From assembly GCF_001581005.1 (NCBI RefSeq), contig NZ_LHZV01000062.1:62001-126000 (forward strand): 64,000 bases of DNA, written 5' to 3'. Shown piece after piece: positions 9,779 to 18,313 of this stretch. The notes beneath the pieces were generated by a model. It had not been told where the DNA came from, made no database searches, and was given only the letters and a program-made list of their open reading frames with translations. Both the position numbers and the translations under genes were made by a program. The stretch's first letter is position 1. Each line of letters starts with the position of its first letter. The stretch comes from Acetobacter orleanensis (GTDB lineage Bacteria; Pseudomonadota; Alphaproteobacteria; Acetobacterales; Acetobacteraceae).

Positions 9779-10978
9779 ATGAAGGCAGACATGGCCAGAG
9801 CTTCCTCCCCCGCATTTTCTGAACCCCGCCTCATTTCCACAACGGACGATCTGGCGACCACTCTTACCCGCCTGCGTGCAGAACCGTATCTGACGATTGA
9901 TACGGAATTCATGCGTGAGCGCACCTACTGGCCGGAGTTGTGTCTGGTGCAGATTGGTGGCGTGCAGGAGGTGGTGCTGATTGACACCATGGCGGATGGT
10001 CTGGACCTCGCTCCTCTGGCGGAGTTGATGGCGGATGCGTCCGTCCTGAAAGTTTTTCATGCGGCCCGGCAGGATCTGGAAATTTTCCTGCATCTGTTTG
10101 ATGCTCTGCCCACGCCGCTGTTTGATACACAGGTTGCCGCCATGGTGGCGGGGTATGGAGATCAGGTGGGGTATGACAGCCTTGTCGGGTCCATCACTGG
10201 CCACGCGATTGATAAGAGCCACCGTTTTACTGATTGGTCTGTGCGCCCGCTTTCAGCGGCACAACTGACCTATGCCGCAGGCGACGTAACATGGCTGCGC
10301 CGTGTGTATGAGCAACTGATGAAAAAGCTGGAGCAGGAAAAGCGTCTGGATTGGGTGTCTGCAGAAATGGCCGTGCTGACAGACCCGTCCACTTTCCGGG
10401 CAGACCCGGAAAAACAGTGGGAGCGTCTGCGCGCCCGCACAACCAACCGGCGGATGCTTGGCATTCTGCGCGCTGTGGCGGCTCTGCGTGAGCGGGAAGC
10501 GCAGCGGGTGAATGTCCCGCGTCAGCGTTTGCTGAAAGATGAAAGCCTGCTGGAAATTGCAGCCACCGCCCCAACCACGCAGGATGCGCTGGCACGGGTG
10601 CGCGGTGTGTCTCGCGGATTGGCGGAAGGGCGCACAGGGCAGGGTTTGCTGGATGCTGTGGCGCAGGCACAGGCGCTCCCGGATGCGGAATTGCCGCGTC
10701 TGCCCAAAAACAGGAGCAAGGATGCTCCCCGTGCGTCGGCCGCCCTTATGGCGTTGTTAAAAGTTTTGCTGACCAGTTGTTGTGAAGAGCACGACGTTGC
10801 GCCCAAACTGGTTGCCTCCATGGAAGATCTGGAAGCTCTGGCGCTGGACCCGTCTGCACCCAACCCGGCCCTTTCAGGTTGGCGGAAAGCGGTGTTTGGG
10901 GATGCCGCTCTGGCCCTGTGCAAGGGTGAGATTGCGTTGGGCGTAAAAGGCGACAAAGTCGATATTCTGACGCGCTGA
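9779..10978 (+). CDS. rnd: Ribonuclease D
   Basis: RNase D is a 3'-5' exoribonuclease that trims tRNA precursors. From ATG 9779 the protein has about 399 residues. The DEDD exonuclease domain starts at TIDTEFMRERTYWP (first D and E), continues with VFHAARQDLEIF (second D) and YAAGDVTWL (last D), and an HRDC-like region follows (RRMLGILRAVAALREREA). The open frame continues upstream to 9626 but overlaps queF and looks noncoding. ATG 9779 (AGGTGG before it) and ATG 9791 (GAAGG before it) are both possible. Length is close to E. coli Rnd (375 aa). Confidence 0.9.
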   Translation: MKADMARASSPAFSEPRLISTTDDLATTLTRLRAEPYLTIDTEFMRERTYWPELCLVQIGGVQEVVLIDTMADGLDLAPLAELMADASVLKVFHAARQDLEIFLHLFDALPTPLFDTQVAAMVAGYGDQVGYDSLVGSITGHAIDKSHRFTDWSVRPLSAAQLTYAAGDVTWLRRVYEQLMKKLEQEKRLDWVSAEMAVLTDPSTFRADPEKQWERLRARTTNRRMLGILRAVAALREREAQRVNVPRQRLLKDESLLEIAATAPTTQDALARVRGVSRGLAEGRTGQGLLDAVAQAQALPDAELPRLPKNRSKDAPRASAALMALLKVLLTSCCEEHDVAPKLVASMEDLEALALDPSAPNPALSGWRKAVFGDAALALCKGEIALGVKGDKVDILTR

Positions 10979-10981
10979 GAT

Positions 10982-11012
10982 CTCTGCCTTTCCTATAACA
11001 GGAAAGGCAGAG
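10982..11012. terminator. Perfect hairpin between rnd and the PfkB kinase gene
   Basis: A 13-base perfect stem (CTCTGCCTTTCCT / AGGAAAGGCAGAG) with a 5-base loop lies between convergent genes. No T-tract follows on either strand, so it may act as a 3'-end stabilising hairpin or a Rho-assisted terminator. Confidence 0.6.
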
Positions 11013-11044
11013 CGTTCTCACGAACAATGGGGAAAAACGGCTTT

Positions 11045-12043
11045 TTAGAAGCCCATTTCCTGCCAGAGATTGGCCAGCGGACGTGCGCCGACGTGTGAGA
11101 TAATTTCAGACGCGGCGACAGAGGCCAGACGCCCACATTCCGGCAGCGTGCGGCCAGAGGTCAGACCAGCGAGGAAGCCCGCGGCATAGGCATCGCCCGC
11201 GCCGGTTGTGTCCACCACCTGCGTGGGAACAGGGGCCACGGTTGTCATCTGCCCATCATGGATCACCACGCTGCCCAGACCGGAGCGGGTCAGGGCCGCG
11301 AAGGTCGTATCCGCCAGCGTGTGGCGGGCTGCTGTTTCAAAACTTTCCGTTTCATACAGCGCGCAGATTTCATCTTCATTCGCGAAGAGAATATCGACAT
11401 GCCCTTTCACCAGATCCAGAAACGCCTCGCGGTGGCGGCCAACACAGAACGGGTCAGACAGGGACAGCGCGACCTGACGGCCATTCTGATGCGCAAGCGT
11501 CGCCGCGCGGCGGAAGGCTTCCTGCGCATGCGGCGGATCAAACAGATAGCCTTCCAGATAAACGATTTTGGAGGCGGCAATAAGTTCCGGCAGCACGTCG
11601 TCCGGCGTGAAGTGCGTGCACGCGCCCAGATAGGTTGCCATCGTGCGCTGGCCGTCCGGTGTGACCATGACAACGCAGCGTGCTGTCGGCAGATTTTCGG
11701 AAATATGCCCATCCAGCGGCGTAGAGGGGAAGGTGATGCCGTTGTCTTGCAAATCCTGCGCAAATTTCTGGCCTGCCGTGTCATGCGCAACCTTGCCCAG
11801 ATAGGCAACGCGTGCGCCAAACTGCGCGGCCACAACACAGGTATTGGCGGCGGAACCACCGCCCATAACCCGCTCCACTTTCAGACCTGCGGTCAGGCTA
11901 TCCGCCCGGTCGGCATCAATCAGCGTCATGCTGCCGGGGGTCAGATTCTGTTCAAGCAGAAATGTCGGTTCAACAGTGGCAAGAATGTCGGTAATCGCAT
12001 TGCCAATGCCGAGAATATCGTATTTTGCCTCAGAGCCAGTCAT
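11045..12043 (-). CDS. PfkB-family carbohydrate/adenosine kinase
   Basis: The 332-residue cytosolic kinase transfers phosphate from ATP to a sugar or nucleoside. The N-terminal PfkB signature region reads GGGSAANTCVVAAQFG and the C-terminal signature, with the catalytic Asp, reads DTTGAGDAYAAGF. Alphaproteobacterial proteins of this type (adenosine-kinase-like, starting YDILGIGNAITDI) are usually annotated as adenosine kinase; the substrate cannot be decided from sequence alone. ATG 12043 is chosen over the upstream start at 12103 because it matches the family N-terminus; an AGGAAA lies rather far (13 bases) upstream. Confidence 0.87.
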   Translation of the reverse strand: MTGSEAKYDILGIGNAITDILATVEPTFLLEQNLTPGSMTLIDADRADSLTAGLKVERVMGGGSAANTCVVAAQFGARVAYLGKVAHDTAGQKFAQDLQDNGITFPSTPLDGHISENLPTARCVVMVTPDGQRTMATYLGACTHFTPDDVLPELIAASKIVYLEGYLFDPPHAQEAFRRAATLAHQNGRQVALSLSDPFCVGRHREAFLDLVKGHVDILFANEDEICALYETESFETAARHTLADTTFAALTRSGLGSVVIHDGQMTTVAPVPTQVVDTTGAGDAYAAGFLAGLTSGRTLPECGRLASVAASEIISHVGARPLANLWQEMGF

Positions 12044-12238
12044 GACGGTCTTTATTTTCCTGAAAAAATGAGCAGATCGGCTCTTTCGGTATCGCGCTGC
12101 CATAAAAAGGGCAACAGCAAGCGGTAACGGATGCTTGTCGCATGACCTGTCCGTTGTATAACAAATTTAGGCTGTCAGCTTGATAGAACGACGCGGGCAG
12201 GTACAACGTATAACCGCTGTCGCAGAACGGCAGCCAGC

Positions 12239-12970
12239 ATGGCGGGGGGATTCTTGTTTAAACGACGCAAGCCCGAAGATAACCGACCGGCCGGGCAAAA
12301 TGCCGGTCAGAGTACCAGTCAGCCGGGCGCGGAGCGTCCTGCCGGGGCATTTGGTACGCTTTTTCCTTCTTCCTCTTCTCCCACGGGTTCGCCTCCGCCT
12401 TCCGGCAGCGGTCAGGCACCTGCTCCCCGTCCAGACGCAACAAAGGAGACCTCAATGGGTCGTGCGCCTCTTCCCCCCGGTTCCCCTCTTTCTCCTAACG
12501 CTGGTATGCCGCCCATGCCGGGTGCCGCTGCGGCGCGTGGTGTTGCGACACCGCAGCCCAAAAAGGAAGGCCCGGAACAGCGGACCCTCGTTGTTGGCCG
12601 TGGTATCAGCGTTCAGGGCACCGTGCAGGATGCCGAGCGTCTGGTTGTGGAAGGCACCGTGGAATCCAGCATGATTTCCGCCAAGGAACTTGCTGTGATG
12701 CCGGGTGGCCTGTTCCGTGGTGGCGTGGAAGTTGAGAACGCAGAAATTGCCGGAACGGTTGATGGTTCCCTGACCGTGCGTGGCAGCCTGACGGTGCGTG
12801 CAACAGGCCGCCTGCTGGGTAAAGCGGCCTGCCGTCGCCTGAAAGTGGAAGATGGCGGCCAGATTACTGGCCAGTTGGAAATGCTGGGTGATGATAGCAG
12901 TGTGCCGAAGCCTGCTCCGGCTCCGGCTGCAACACCGGCTGCGGATGCGCCGGTTAAAGCGGAAGGCTGA
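12239..12970 (+). CDS. Bactofilin (polymer-forming cytoskeletal protein)
   Basis: Bactofilins form nucleotide-free filaments at the membrane that localise cell-wall enzymes or polarity proteins. The 243-residue protein has a long Pro/Ser/Ala-rich disordered N-terminus (residues 10-110), then the right-handed beta-helix core of six-residue repeats rich in V and G (from RTLVVGRGISVQGTV to GQITGQLEML), and a Pro/Ala tail. The N-terminal MAGGFLFKRRK may be a membrane-targeting patch. The N-terminal linker is unusually long for a bactofilin. It converges on gcrA with a shared terminator. Confidence 0.9.
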   Translation: MAGGFLFKRRKPEDNRPAGQNAGQSTSQPGAERPAGAFGTLFPSSSSPTGSPPPSGSGQAPAPRPDATKETSMGRAPLPPGSPLSPNAGMPPMPGAAAARGVATPQPKKEGPEQRTLVVGRGISVQGTVQDAERLVVEGTVESSMISAKELAVMPGGLFRGGVEVENAEIAGTVDGSLTVRGSLTVRATGRLLGKAACRRLKVEDGGQITGQLEMLGDDSSVPKPAPAPAATPAADAPVKAEG

Positions 12971-13015
12971 ATTTTCCTGCAGGCGGGGCATAAGCTTCCG
13001 CCTGCCAGAAGAAAC

Positions 13016-13058
13016 AAAAAAGCGCGCCCTTTGCAAAAGCAAAGCGGCGCGCTTTTTT
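13016..13058. terminator. Bidirectional terminator between bactofilin gene and gcrA
   Basis: A long hairpin has outer arms AAAAAAGCGCGCC (13016-13028) and GGCGCGCTTTTTT (13046-13058), an inner stem CTTTGC/GCAAAG and an AAAA loop. T-tracts face both directions, as expected for two convergent genes. Confidence 0.93.
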
Positions 13059-13081
13059 GTGGCGAATGTTTTGGTCTGCCC

Positions 13082-13684
13082 TCAGGCGACGTTATCGCGC
13101 CGATCCCGCAGTTTGACGTAAGCAATCTGCGCATGTTCCGCGCAATAGGGCTTACCCGGCAGCGGCGTTGCCCCGCAGAAATGGAAGCCGGGGGTGCCCG
13201 GGTCACCAATCGGCCAGCAGCAGGAAGGGCCGCGGCGTTTCTTGGTTTCGGGATCAGAAATATTGCGCAACGCGGTTTTGGGTTTCGCGGGGGCGCGGGG
13301 TGCTGCCGGTGCTTTTTCCGGCTTGGCCGGTTTGGCTTCCGCTTTAGGCTGAGGGGCCGGTTTGGGGGGCGGAGCGTCCATAACAGCAACAGTGACCGGG
13401 GCCGGCTGGGTCTCTGCGACAGACTCGGCAACGGGCTGAGGTGCCTTTTCCATGGCGGCTGGCGCAACAGCGGCCGGGGGCACCTGAGCAGGGTTTTCCG
13501 CTACAACGGTTTTAGATTTGTCGCTCCGGCGGATGGGAGACGGGCGCGGGGGCAGACTCAGACGATGCGCTTTGCCCACCACAGCGTTTTTTGTGATGGA
13601 GAGCCGACGGCCAATTTCTGCAGTTGAGAGGCCTTCCGCCCAGAGCTCTTTGAGCCGGGCGATCGTTTCATCGGTCCACTCCAT
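13082..13684 (-). CDS. gcrA: GcrA cell-cycle regulator
   Basis: GcrA is an alphaproteobacterial sigma70-associated regulator of cell-cycle genes, in Caulobacter acting with CcrM methylation at GANTC. The 200-residue protein has the diagnostic N-terminal helix-turn-helix (WTDETIARLKELWAEGLS then NAVVGKAHRL), a variable Pro/Ala-rich linker, and the conserved C-terminus with Cys and His residues (CCWPIGDPGTPGFHFCG, PYCAEHA). The presence of this family supports an alphaproteobacterial host. Confidence 0.96.
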   Translation of the reverse strand: MEWTDETIARLKELWAEGLSTAEIGRRLSITKNAVVGKAHRLSLPPRPSPIRRSDKSKTVVAENPAQVPPAAVAPAAMEKAPQPVAESVAETQPAPVTVAVMDAPPPKPAPQPKAEAKPAKPEKAPAAPRAPAKPKTALRNISDPETKKRRGPSCCWPIGDPGTPGFHFCGATPLPGKPYCAEHAQIAYVKLRDRRDNVA

Positions 13685-13827
13685 GCACAGGCACCTTTTC
13701 GTATTGTCATGTGTCAGTGAAGCCAGATGCTTCAGTGCCGGGCATATTACGGCCAGAGCAGGGGTATCTCAAGCAGGAAGGCCAGAAATTCTTGAAATCA
13801 GGCCGGTTTTCAGCCTGCATTCAGCGT

Positions 13828-14439
13828 CTAGTGCGTTCCGGCCTCCATCATCAGCGGGTAAAGGGATGCCACCAGCAACGCCGCCATGGTGAGGTTGAAC
13901 CCGCGCAGAAGAGCAGGTTGGCTGAGCCAGCGGCGCATGATGGCGCCAAAGCTGGTCCAGAGGCTGACGCAGGGGAGCGTCATCAGCCCGCAAATAAGGC
14001 AGGCCAGAATGAGGCCATAGAGGAAATTTTCGTGCGGCAGATAGGCTGACACAATGCCAATGGCAATAATCCACGCCTTGGGGTTGACCCACTGGAACCC
14101 GGCAGCCTGAAGAAAGCTGATGGGCTGCCCCGCGGCGGATTGCGCAGATGCGGGGTGTGCTGTTGCAATTTTCCATGCCAGCCAGAGCAGATAGGCCGCG
14201 CTCACATATTTCAGCCAGACGTAGAGCAGGGGAAAGCGGTCAAACACCACGCCGAGTCCGAGCCCCACCAAACCAATCATCAGCACAAACCCGAGTGTAA
14301 CGCCCAGAATATGTGGGATAGAGCGCCTGAAGCCGTGGTTCAGGCCGGACGCCGCCAGCATGGTGTTGTTCGGGCCGGGCGTAATGGAGGCCACCAGAGC
14401 GAAAGCGGTCAGGGGGCCAAAGCTGCTCCAGAAGGACAT
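13828..14439 (-). CDS. LysE/RhtB-family amino-acid exporter
   Basis: The 203-residue inner-membrane protein has six hydrophobic segments and the family's N-terminal motif ASITPGPNNTML. LysE/RhtB proteins export amino acids or their analogues. ATG 14439 is preferred over the upstream frame because it matches the family start (FWSSFGPLTAFALVA) and has ACGGAG 11 bases before it. It is divergent from the MocR regulator at 14554, a common arrangement in which the regulator controls the exporter. Substrate unknown. Confidence 0.92.
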   Translation of the reverse strand: MSFWSSFGPLTAFALVASITPGPNNTMLAASGLNHGFRRSIPHILGVTLGFVLMIGLVGLGLGVVFDRFPLLYVWLKYVSAAYLLWLAWKIATAHPASAQSAAGQPISFLQAAGFQWVNPKAWIIAIGIVSAYLPHENFLYGLILACLICGLMTLPCVSLWTSFGAIMRRWLSQPALLRGFNLTMAALLVASLYPLMMEAGTH

Positions 14440-14468
14440 GCCGGGTAAAACTCCGTTTGCAGAAGGCG

Positions 14469-14485
14469 GAATAGTCCCACTATTC
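14469..14485. promoter_or_regulatory. Inverted repeat GAATAGT-CCC-ACTATTC in the LysE/MocR intergenic region
   Basis: Perfect 7-base arms with a 3-base spacer lie between two divergent genes separated by 114 bases. The position suits an operator for the adjacent MocR regulator; this is inference. Confidence 0.5.
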
Positions 14486-14553
14486 AGGAAAAAACCGGAA
14501 CACGCCCGGTACGGTTTGCGCAACAGTCTTCAAACTGTTCTGGAGGAATTACC

Positions 14554-15999
14554 ATGCCAGTTTCAAAACACGGCACGCCCGCGCTCATGCCCCGTTGGGA
14601 GCCTGTGCGGGGGAGCGATACCACCTTGGTTGTGCAGCTTGAGCAGGAACTGGCAAGCCGTATTGCAGACCATACCCTGCGGGCTGGCAGCCGCCTGCCC
14701 TCTGTGCGGCGCATGGCGGAGAGCGCCGGAGTCAGTCGCTTTACCGTGCTGGAAGCCTATGACCGGCTGGTGAGCAAAGGGCTGATAGAGCCCCGGCCCG
14801 GCGCAGGCTACTTTGTCAGGCCTATAGCCTCTGCTGCTCCACTGGCTGATATGGCGGCACCCCCAACGGCTCTGCCACCCCAACTGGACGTGGCATGGCT
14901 GCTGCGCGGTATGTTTCCGGAGAGCGCAGCGGTAGAAATTTCGGCCGCCGCCGGATTACTACCGGCGGACTGGATGAACCCGGATATGGTCAATGCTGCC
15001 ATACGGGCCGCCGGACGGAGTGCGCCCGCCGCCTGCCTTGGATATGGGCACCCGCAAGGCTACACGCCCTTGCGGGAACAGCTTGCCACGCAGCTACATA
15101 GTCAAGGTATTGCGGCTAACCGGGACCAGAACCTGATGCTGACAGCGGGTGTTACCCACGCGCTGGACCTTTTGTTCCGTCTGTTGCTCCAGCCGGGCGA
15201 TACCGTGATGGTGGAAGACCCCGGCTGGTTTCTGATTTTCGGGCGTCTTGCCGCCTGCGGAGTGCGGATTGTCGGGGTGCCGCGTGGGCCGGACGGGCCG
15301 GATCTGGGCATTATGGAGCAACTTGCCGTCACGCATAAACCGAAACTGTTTCTGATTAACAGTGCGGTACATAACCCAACCGGGCACACCCTGTCCGCCG
15401 CTGCCGCGCATGACGTGCTGAGGCTTGCGGAAAAGCATGATTTTCTCATTATCGAAGATGATACTTACGCGGATTTCCACCCCGGTGTTCCAGTGCGTCT
15501 GGCCTCTCTGGACCGTCTGAGGCGCGTAGTTCTGGTCGGTGGTTATGCCAAGACGTTGGCCGCAGGACTGCGTGTCGGGTTTTTGGCGGCGTCTCCCGAA
15601 CTGATATTGCGGCTGACGGATTTAAAATTGCTGGCCGGGCTGACAACCTCCAGTCTGGGGGAGAGTGTAGTGCATCGGCTTTTGCAGGAAGGGCAGTATA
15701 GGCGGCAGGTCGCGCGGTTGCGTCAGCGGGTGGATCAAGCCCGGCAGCGTTGTCTTGAGCGGATGACGGCCTGCGGTCTGACAGTCCCACATTTACCCAG
15801 TGCCGGAATTTTTGTATGGGCGGATTGCGGGCGAAATTCCGAGGTTCTGGCCCGTCAGGCGGCAGAAAGAGGCGTGCTGCTGGCTCCCGGCGTTCTGTTT
15901 TCACCCGTGCAGGCGCCATCCTCCTGCATCCGGTTGACCGTCAGTATGGCGGACCATCCAAAATTCTGGTCGGTTTTACAAAAACTGCTTTCCGCCTGA
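14554..15999 (+). CDS. MocR-family transcriptional regulator (GntR HTH plus aminotransferase domain)
   Basis: The 481-residue protein has an N-terminal GntR winged helix (residues 15-85: LASRIADHTLRAGSRLPSVR ... VSRFTVLEAYDRLVSKGLI) joined to a type I PLP aminotransferase fold. The PLP site is visible: LINSAVHNPTGH, IIEDDTYADFHPG and the Schiff-base lysine in GGYAKTLAAGLR. MocR proteins act as PLP-sensing regulators and not usually as enzymes. GGAGGA precedes the ATG. The divergent LysE exporter is the likely target. It is not specifically a PdxR, as no vitamin B6 genes are adjacent. Confidence 0.93.
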   Translation: MPVSKHGTPALMPRWEPVRGSDTTLVVQLEQELASRIADHTLRAGSRLPSVRRMAESAGVSRFTVLEAYDRLVSKGLIEPRPGAGYFVRPIASAAPLADMAAPPTALPPQLDVAWLLRGMFPESAAVEISAAAGLLPADWMNPDMVNAAIRAAGRSAPAACLGYGHPQGYTPLREQLATQLHSQGIAANRDQNLMLTAGVTHALDLLFRLLLQPGDTVMVEDPGWFLIFGRLAACGVRIVGVPRGPDGPDLGIMEQLAVTHKPKLFLINSAVHNPTGHTLSAAAAHDVLRLAEKHDFLIIEDDTYADFHPGVPVRLASLDRLRRVVLVGGYAKTLAAGLRVGFLAASPELILRLTDLKLLAGLTTSSLGESVVHRLLQEGQYRRQVARLRQRVDQARQRCLERMTACGLTVPHLPSAGIFVWADCGRNSEVLARQAAERGVLLAPGVLFSPVQAPSSCIRLTVSMADHPKFWSVLQKLLSA

Positions 16000-16223
16000 A
16001 CAGAAAGGCTTGGAAGTTTCCACGGCTAGTCCGCTAGCTCAAGAATAGCGGCCTCTGTTTATTCCGAACCCGATATAGATATACGGTGCCGGAAAAGGTG
16101 ATGTGACCAGAGAACACAGGCTGCACGGTAGCCCACGGGTGCTGCTTGGGGTTATTCTCCTTGAAGGAGACCGGACCGTTTAGCCGGTGCGCAGAGAGCA
16201 ACGCATTCTTATAGGGGATGAGC

Positions 16224-17339
16224 ATGGACGTACGGGCAGCCGTAGCTTTTGAAGCGGGTAAGCCGCTTGAAATTGAAACCGTACAGTTGGAAGGCCCGCG
16301 TGAGGGGGAAGTTCTGGTGGAGATCAAGGCGACCGGCCTGTGCCACACAGATAAATACACCCTCTCTGGTGCGGACCCCGAAGGCCTGTTTCCAGCTATT
16401 CTGGGTCATGAAGGAGCCGGGATTGTGGTCGAGGTCGGCCCCGGTGTAAGGCACCTGAAGCCGGGTGACCACGTTATTCCGCTCTACACGCCTGAATGTC
16501 GGGAGTGTAAATCCTGCCTGTCCCGCAAGACCAACCTGTGCACGGCCATCCGTTCTACGCAGGGTAAAGGGCTCATGCCGGATGGAACCTCACGTTTTTC
16601 TTTTAAAGGTCAGCCAATTCACCATTACATGGGCTGCTCGACCTTTGCGAATTACACCGTGCTGCCAGAAATCGCTCTGGCGAAAATTCGAGAAGATGCC
16701 CCGTTTGATAAGGTTTGCTACATTGGCTGTGGGGTGACCACGGGCCTTGGTGCGGTGCTGTTTACGGCCAAAGTTGAAGCGGGTTCGACCGTGGCGGTGT
16801 TCGGGCTGGGCGGTATCGGGCTGAATGTCATTCAGGGCGCCAAAATGGTGGGTGCTGATAGGATTATCGGCATTGACATCAACCCGGAGCGGGAAGCGAT
16901 TGCCCGCCAGTTCGGGATGACGGATTTTGTTAATCCGAAAGACCTTGGCCCGAACGGGGATCTGGTAGGGTATCTGATTGAACTGACAGACGGTGGGGCG
17001 GACTACACGTTTGAATGTGTGGGTAACCCGACCCTTATGCGTCAGGCACTAGAATGCGCGCATCGTGGCTGGGGTGTGTCCACCATTATTGGTGTAGCCG
17101 GAGCAGGGCAGGAAATCAGCACGCGCCCGTTCCAGCTTGTTACTGGCCGCCGGTGGATTGGTTCAGCTTTTGGCGGTGCACGCGGGCGCACAGATGTTCC
17201 AAAAATTGTTGATTGGTACATGGACCATAAGATCAATATTGATGATCTTATTACCCACAAGCTGCCCTTGGAAAAAATTAACGAAGGCTTTGATATGATG
17301 ACGCGCGGAGAAAGTATCCGTACCGTTGTAGAATATTAA
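16224..17339 (+). CDS. frmA: S-(hydroxymethyl)glutathione dehydrogenase / class III alcohol dehydrogenase
   Basis: The enzyme oxidises the glutathione adduct of formaldehyde with NAD. The 371-residue zinc-dependent dehydrogenase has the catalytic zinc ligands in [12 protein letters not shown] and GHEGAG, the structural zinc cysteines in [15 protein letters not shown], and the Rossmann loop [16 protein letters not shown]. The class III marker [10 protein letters not shown] is present. ATG 16224 is chosen over ATG 16218 because AGGGG lies six bases before it but directly abuts the earlier codon. No FrmR or FrmB neighbour is present, so local regulation is not obvious. Confidence 0.94.
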   Translation: MDVRAAVAFEAGKPLEIETVQLEGPREGEVLVEIKATGLCHTDKYTLSGADPEGLFPAILGHEGAGIVVEVGPGVRHLKPGDHVIPLYTPECRECKSCLSRKTNLCTAIRSTQGKGLMPDGTSRFSFKGQPIHHYMGCSTFANYTVLPEIALAKIREDAPFDKVCYIGCGVTTGLGAVLFTAKVEAGSTVAVFGLGGIGLNVIQGAKMVGADRIIGIDINPEREAIARQFGMTDFVNPKDLGPNGDLVGYLIELTDGGADYTFECVGNPTLMRQALECAHRGWGVSTIIGVAGAGQEISTRPFQLVTGRRWIGSAFGGARGRTDVPKIVDWYMDHKINIDDLITHKLPLEKINEGFDMMTRGESIRTVVEY

Positions 17340-17349
17340 AATCAGTTTC

Positions 17350-17379
17350 AGCCCCGGCTATAGACGCCGGGGCTTTTTT
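17350..17379 (+). terminator. Intrinsic terminator of the formaldehyde dehydrogenase gene
   Basis: A 9-base perfect stem AGCCCCGGC/GCCGGGGCT with a 7-base loop is followed by a T-tract, 11 bases after the stop codon. Confidence 0.92.
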
Positions 17380-17389
17380 AACAGTGAAT

Positions 17390-17740
17390 TCAGGGTAGCA
17401 GGCGCAGTACTGTCTCGGCTGGGCGGCACGCAGCAGCCCCCTTTTCTGTCACGACAATCGGGCGGTTGAGCAGAGCGGGATGCGCGGCAATGGCGTCCAG
17501 AATTTCCGCATCCGTGATAGCAGGTCCGTTAAGCCCCAATTCTTCATACAAGGCGCCTTTCTGGCGGAGCAGATCACGGGCGGTGAGGTCCGTCTGGTCC
17601 ACAAGGTCTGCCAGCTTTTCCCGGCTAAGGGGTGTTTTCAGATACAGCACAACCTCTGGCTCAATGCCGGTCTCCTGAATAAGGCCCAGCACCGTGCGGG
17701 ACGTGCCACAGGCGGGGTTGTGGTAAAGTGTTACAGACAT
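17390..17740 (-). CDS. arsC: Arsenate reductase (glutaredoxin-dependent), ArsC family
   Basis: ArsC reduces arsenate to arsenite with glutathione and glutaredoxin. The 116-residue protein has a thioredoxin-like fold with the catalytic Cys11 in HNPACGTSR, and the family motifs YLKTPLSREKL and NRPIVVTEKGA with the arsenate-binding arginine. No arsB, acr3 or arsR is adjacent, so it is an orphan copy. A distant YffB/Spx-like role cannot be excluded, though CGTSR and the RP motif favour ArsC. Confidence 0.92.
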   Translation of the reverse strand: MSVTLYHNPACGTSRTVLGLIQETGIEPEVVLYLKTPLSREKLADLVDQTDLTARDLLRQKGALYEELGLNGPAITDAEILDAIAAHPALLNRPIVVTEKGAAACRPAETVLRLLP

Positions 17741-17779
17741 GAACAGTCTCCTTCGGAACGGGTGAACAATACGAGCGCC

Positions 17780-18241
17780 TTAGACGGGTAGGGGGCGATT
17801 ATCAGCAATCGCTTCCATCGCCATGTATGAGGTTACGGTATCGATATCGATTTTTTCGATCATTTTGCGATAAATGGCATCAAAGGCATTCATGTCCCGC
17901 GCGACCACTTTCAGCATGTAATCATATTCCCCGGCAATCCGATAGAAATCGACAATATTGGGAATGGAGAGAATGATCTGCCGGAAATTTTTAAGCCAGT
18001 CCTGTGAATGATGCCGCGTTTTGATCAGCACCAGCACAGTCAGGTCTAGTTCCACAGCGGCACGGTCAAGCCGTAGTGTTTGCCCCTGCATGACCCCCGA
18101 GGCCCGTAGAGCCTGCAACCGCCGCCAGCAGGCGTTTTGAGACATCCCGACACGCTCTGCCAGATCTCGCTGTGAAAGAGAAGCATCCTGCTGCAAAGCT
18201 CGCAAAATCGCGCGATCAAAATTATCAAGTTTATGGCTCAT
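17780..18241 (-). CDS. Lrp/AsnC-family transcriptional regulator
   Basis: The 153-residue protein has an N-terminal AsnC-type helix-turn-helix (LDNFDRAILRALQQDASLSQRDLAERVGMS) and a C-terminal RAM ligand-binding domain (DFYRIAGEYDYMLKVVARDM). Such proteins sense amino acids as octamers or dimers. It is divergent from the PLP enzyme at 18314 with only 72 bases between, so that gene is the likely target; its similarity to cysteine desulfurases suggests a sulfur amino acid ligand, as inference. Confidence 0.93.
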   Translation of the reverse strand: MSHKLDNFDRAILRALQQDASLSQRDLAERVGMSQNACWRRLQALRASGVMQGQTLRLDRAAVELDLTVLVLIKTRHHSQDWLKNFRQIILSIPNIVDFYRIAGEYDYMLKVVARDMNAFDAIYRKMIEKIDIDTVTSYMAMEAIADNRPLPV

Positions 18242-18313
18242 AGCCGATCATATGACCCAAAATTAAGAGTTTCAATCATAAAATAGGGACTCTTTTCTCA
18301 CAGAGTTTTTTTT

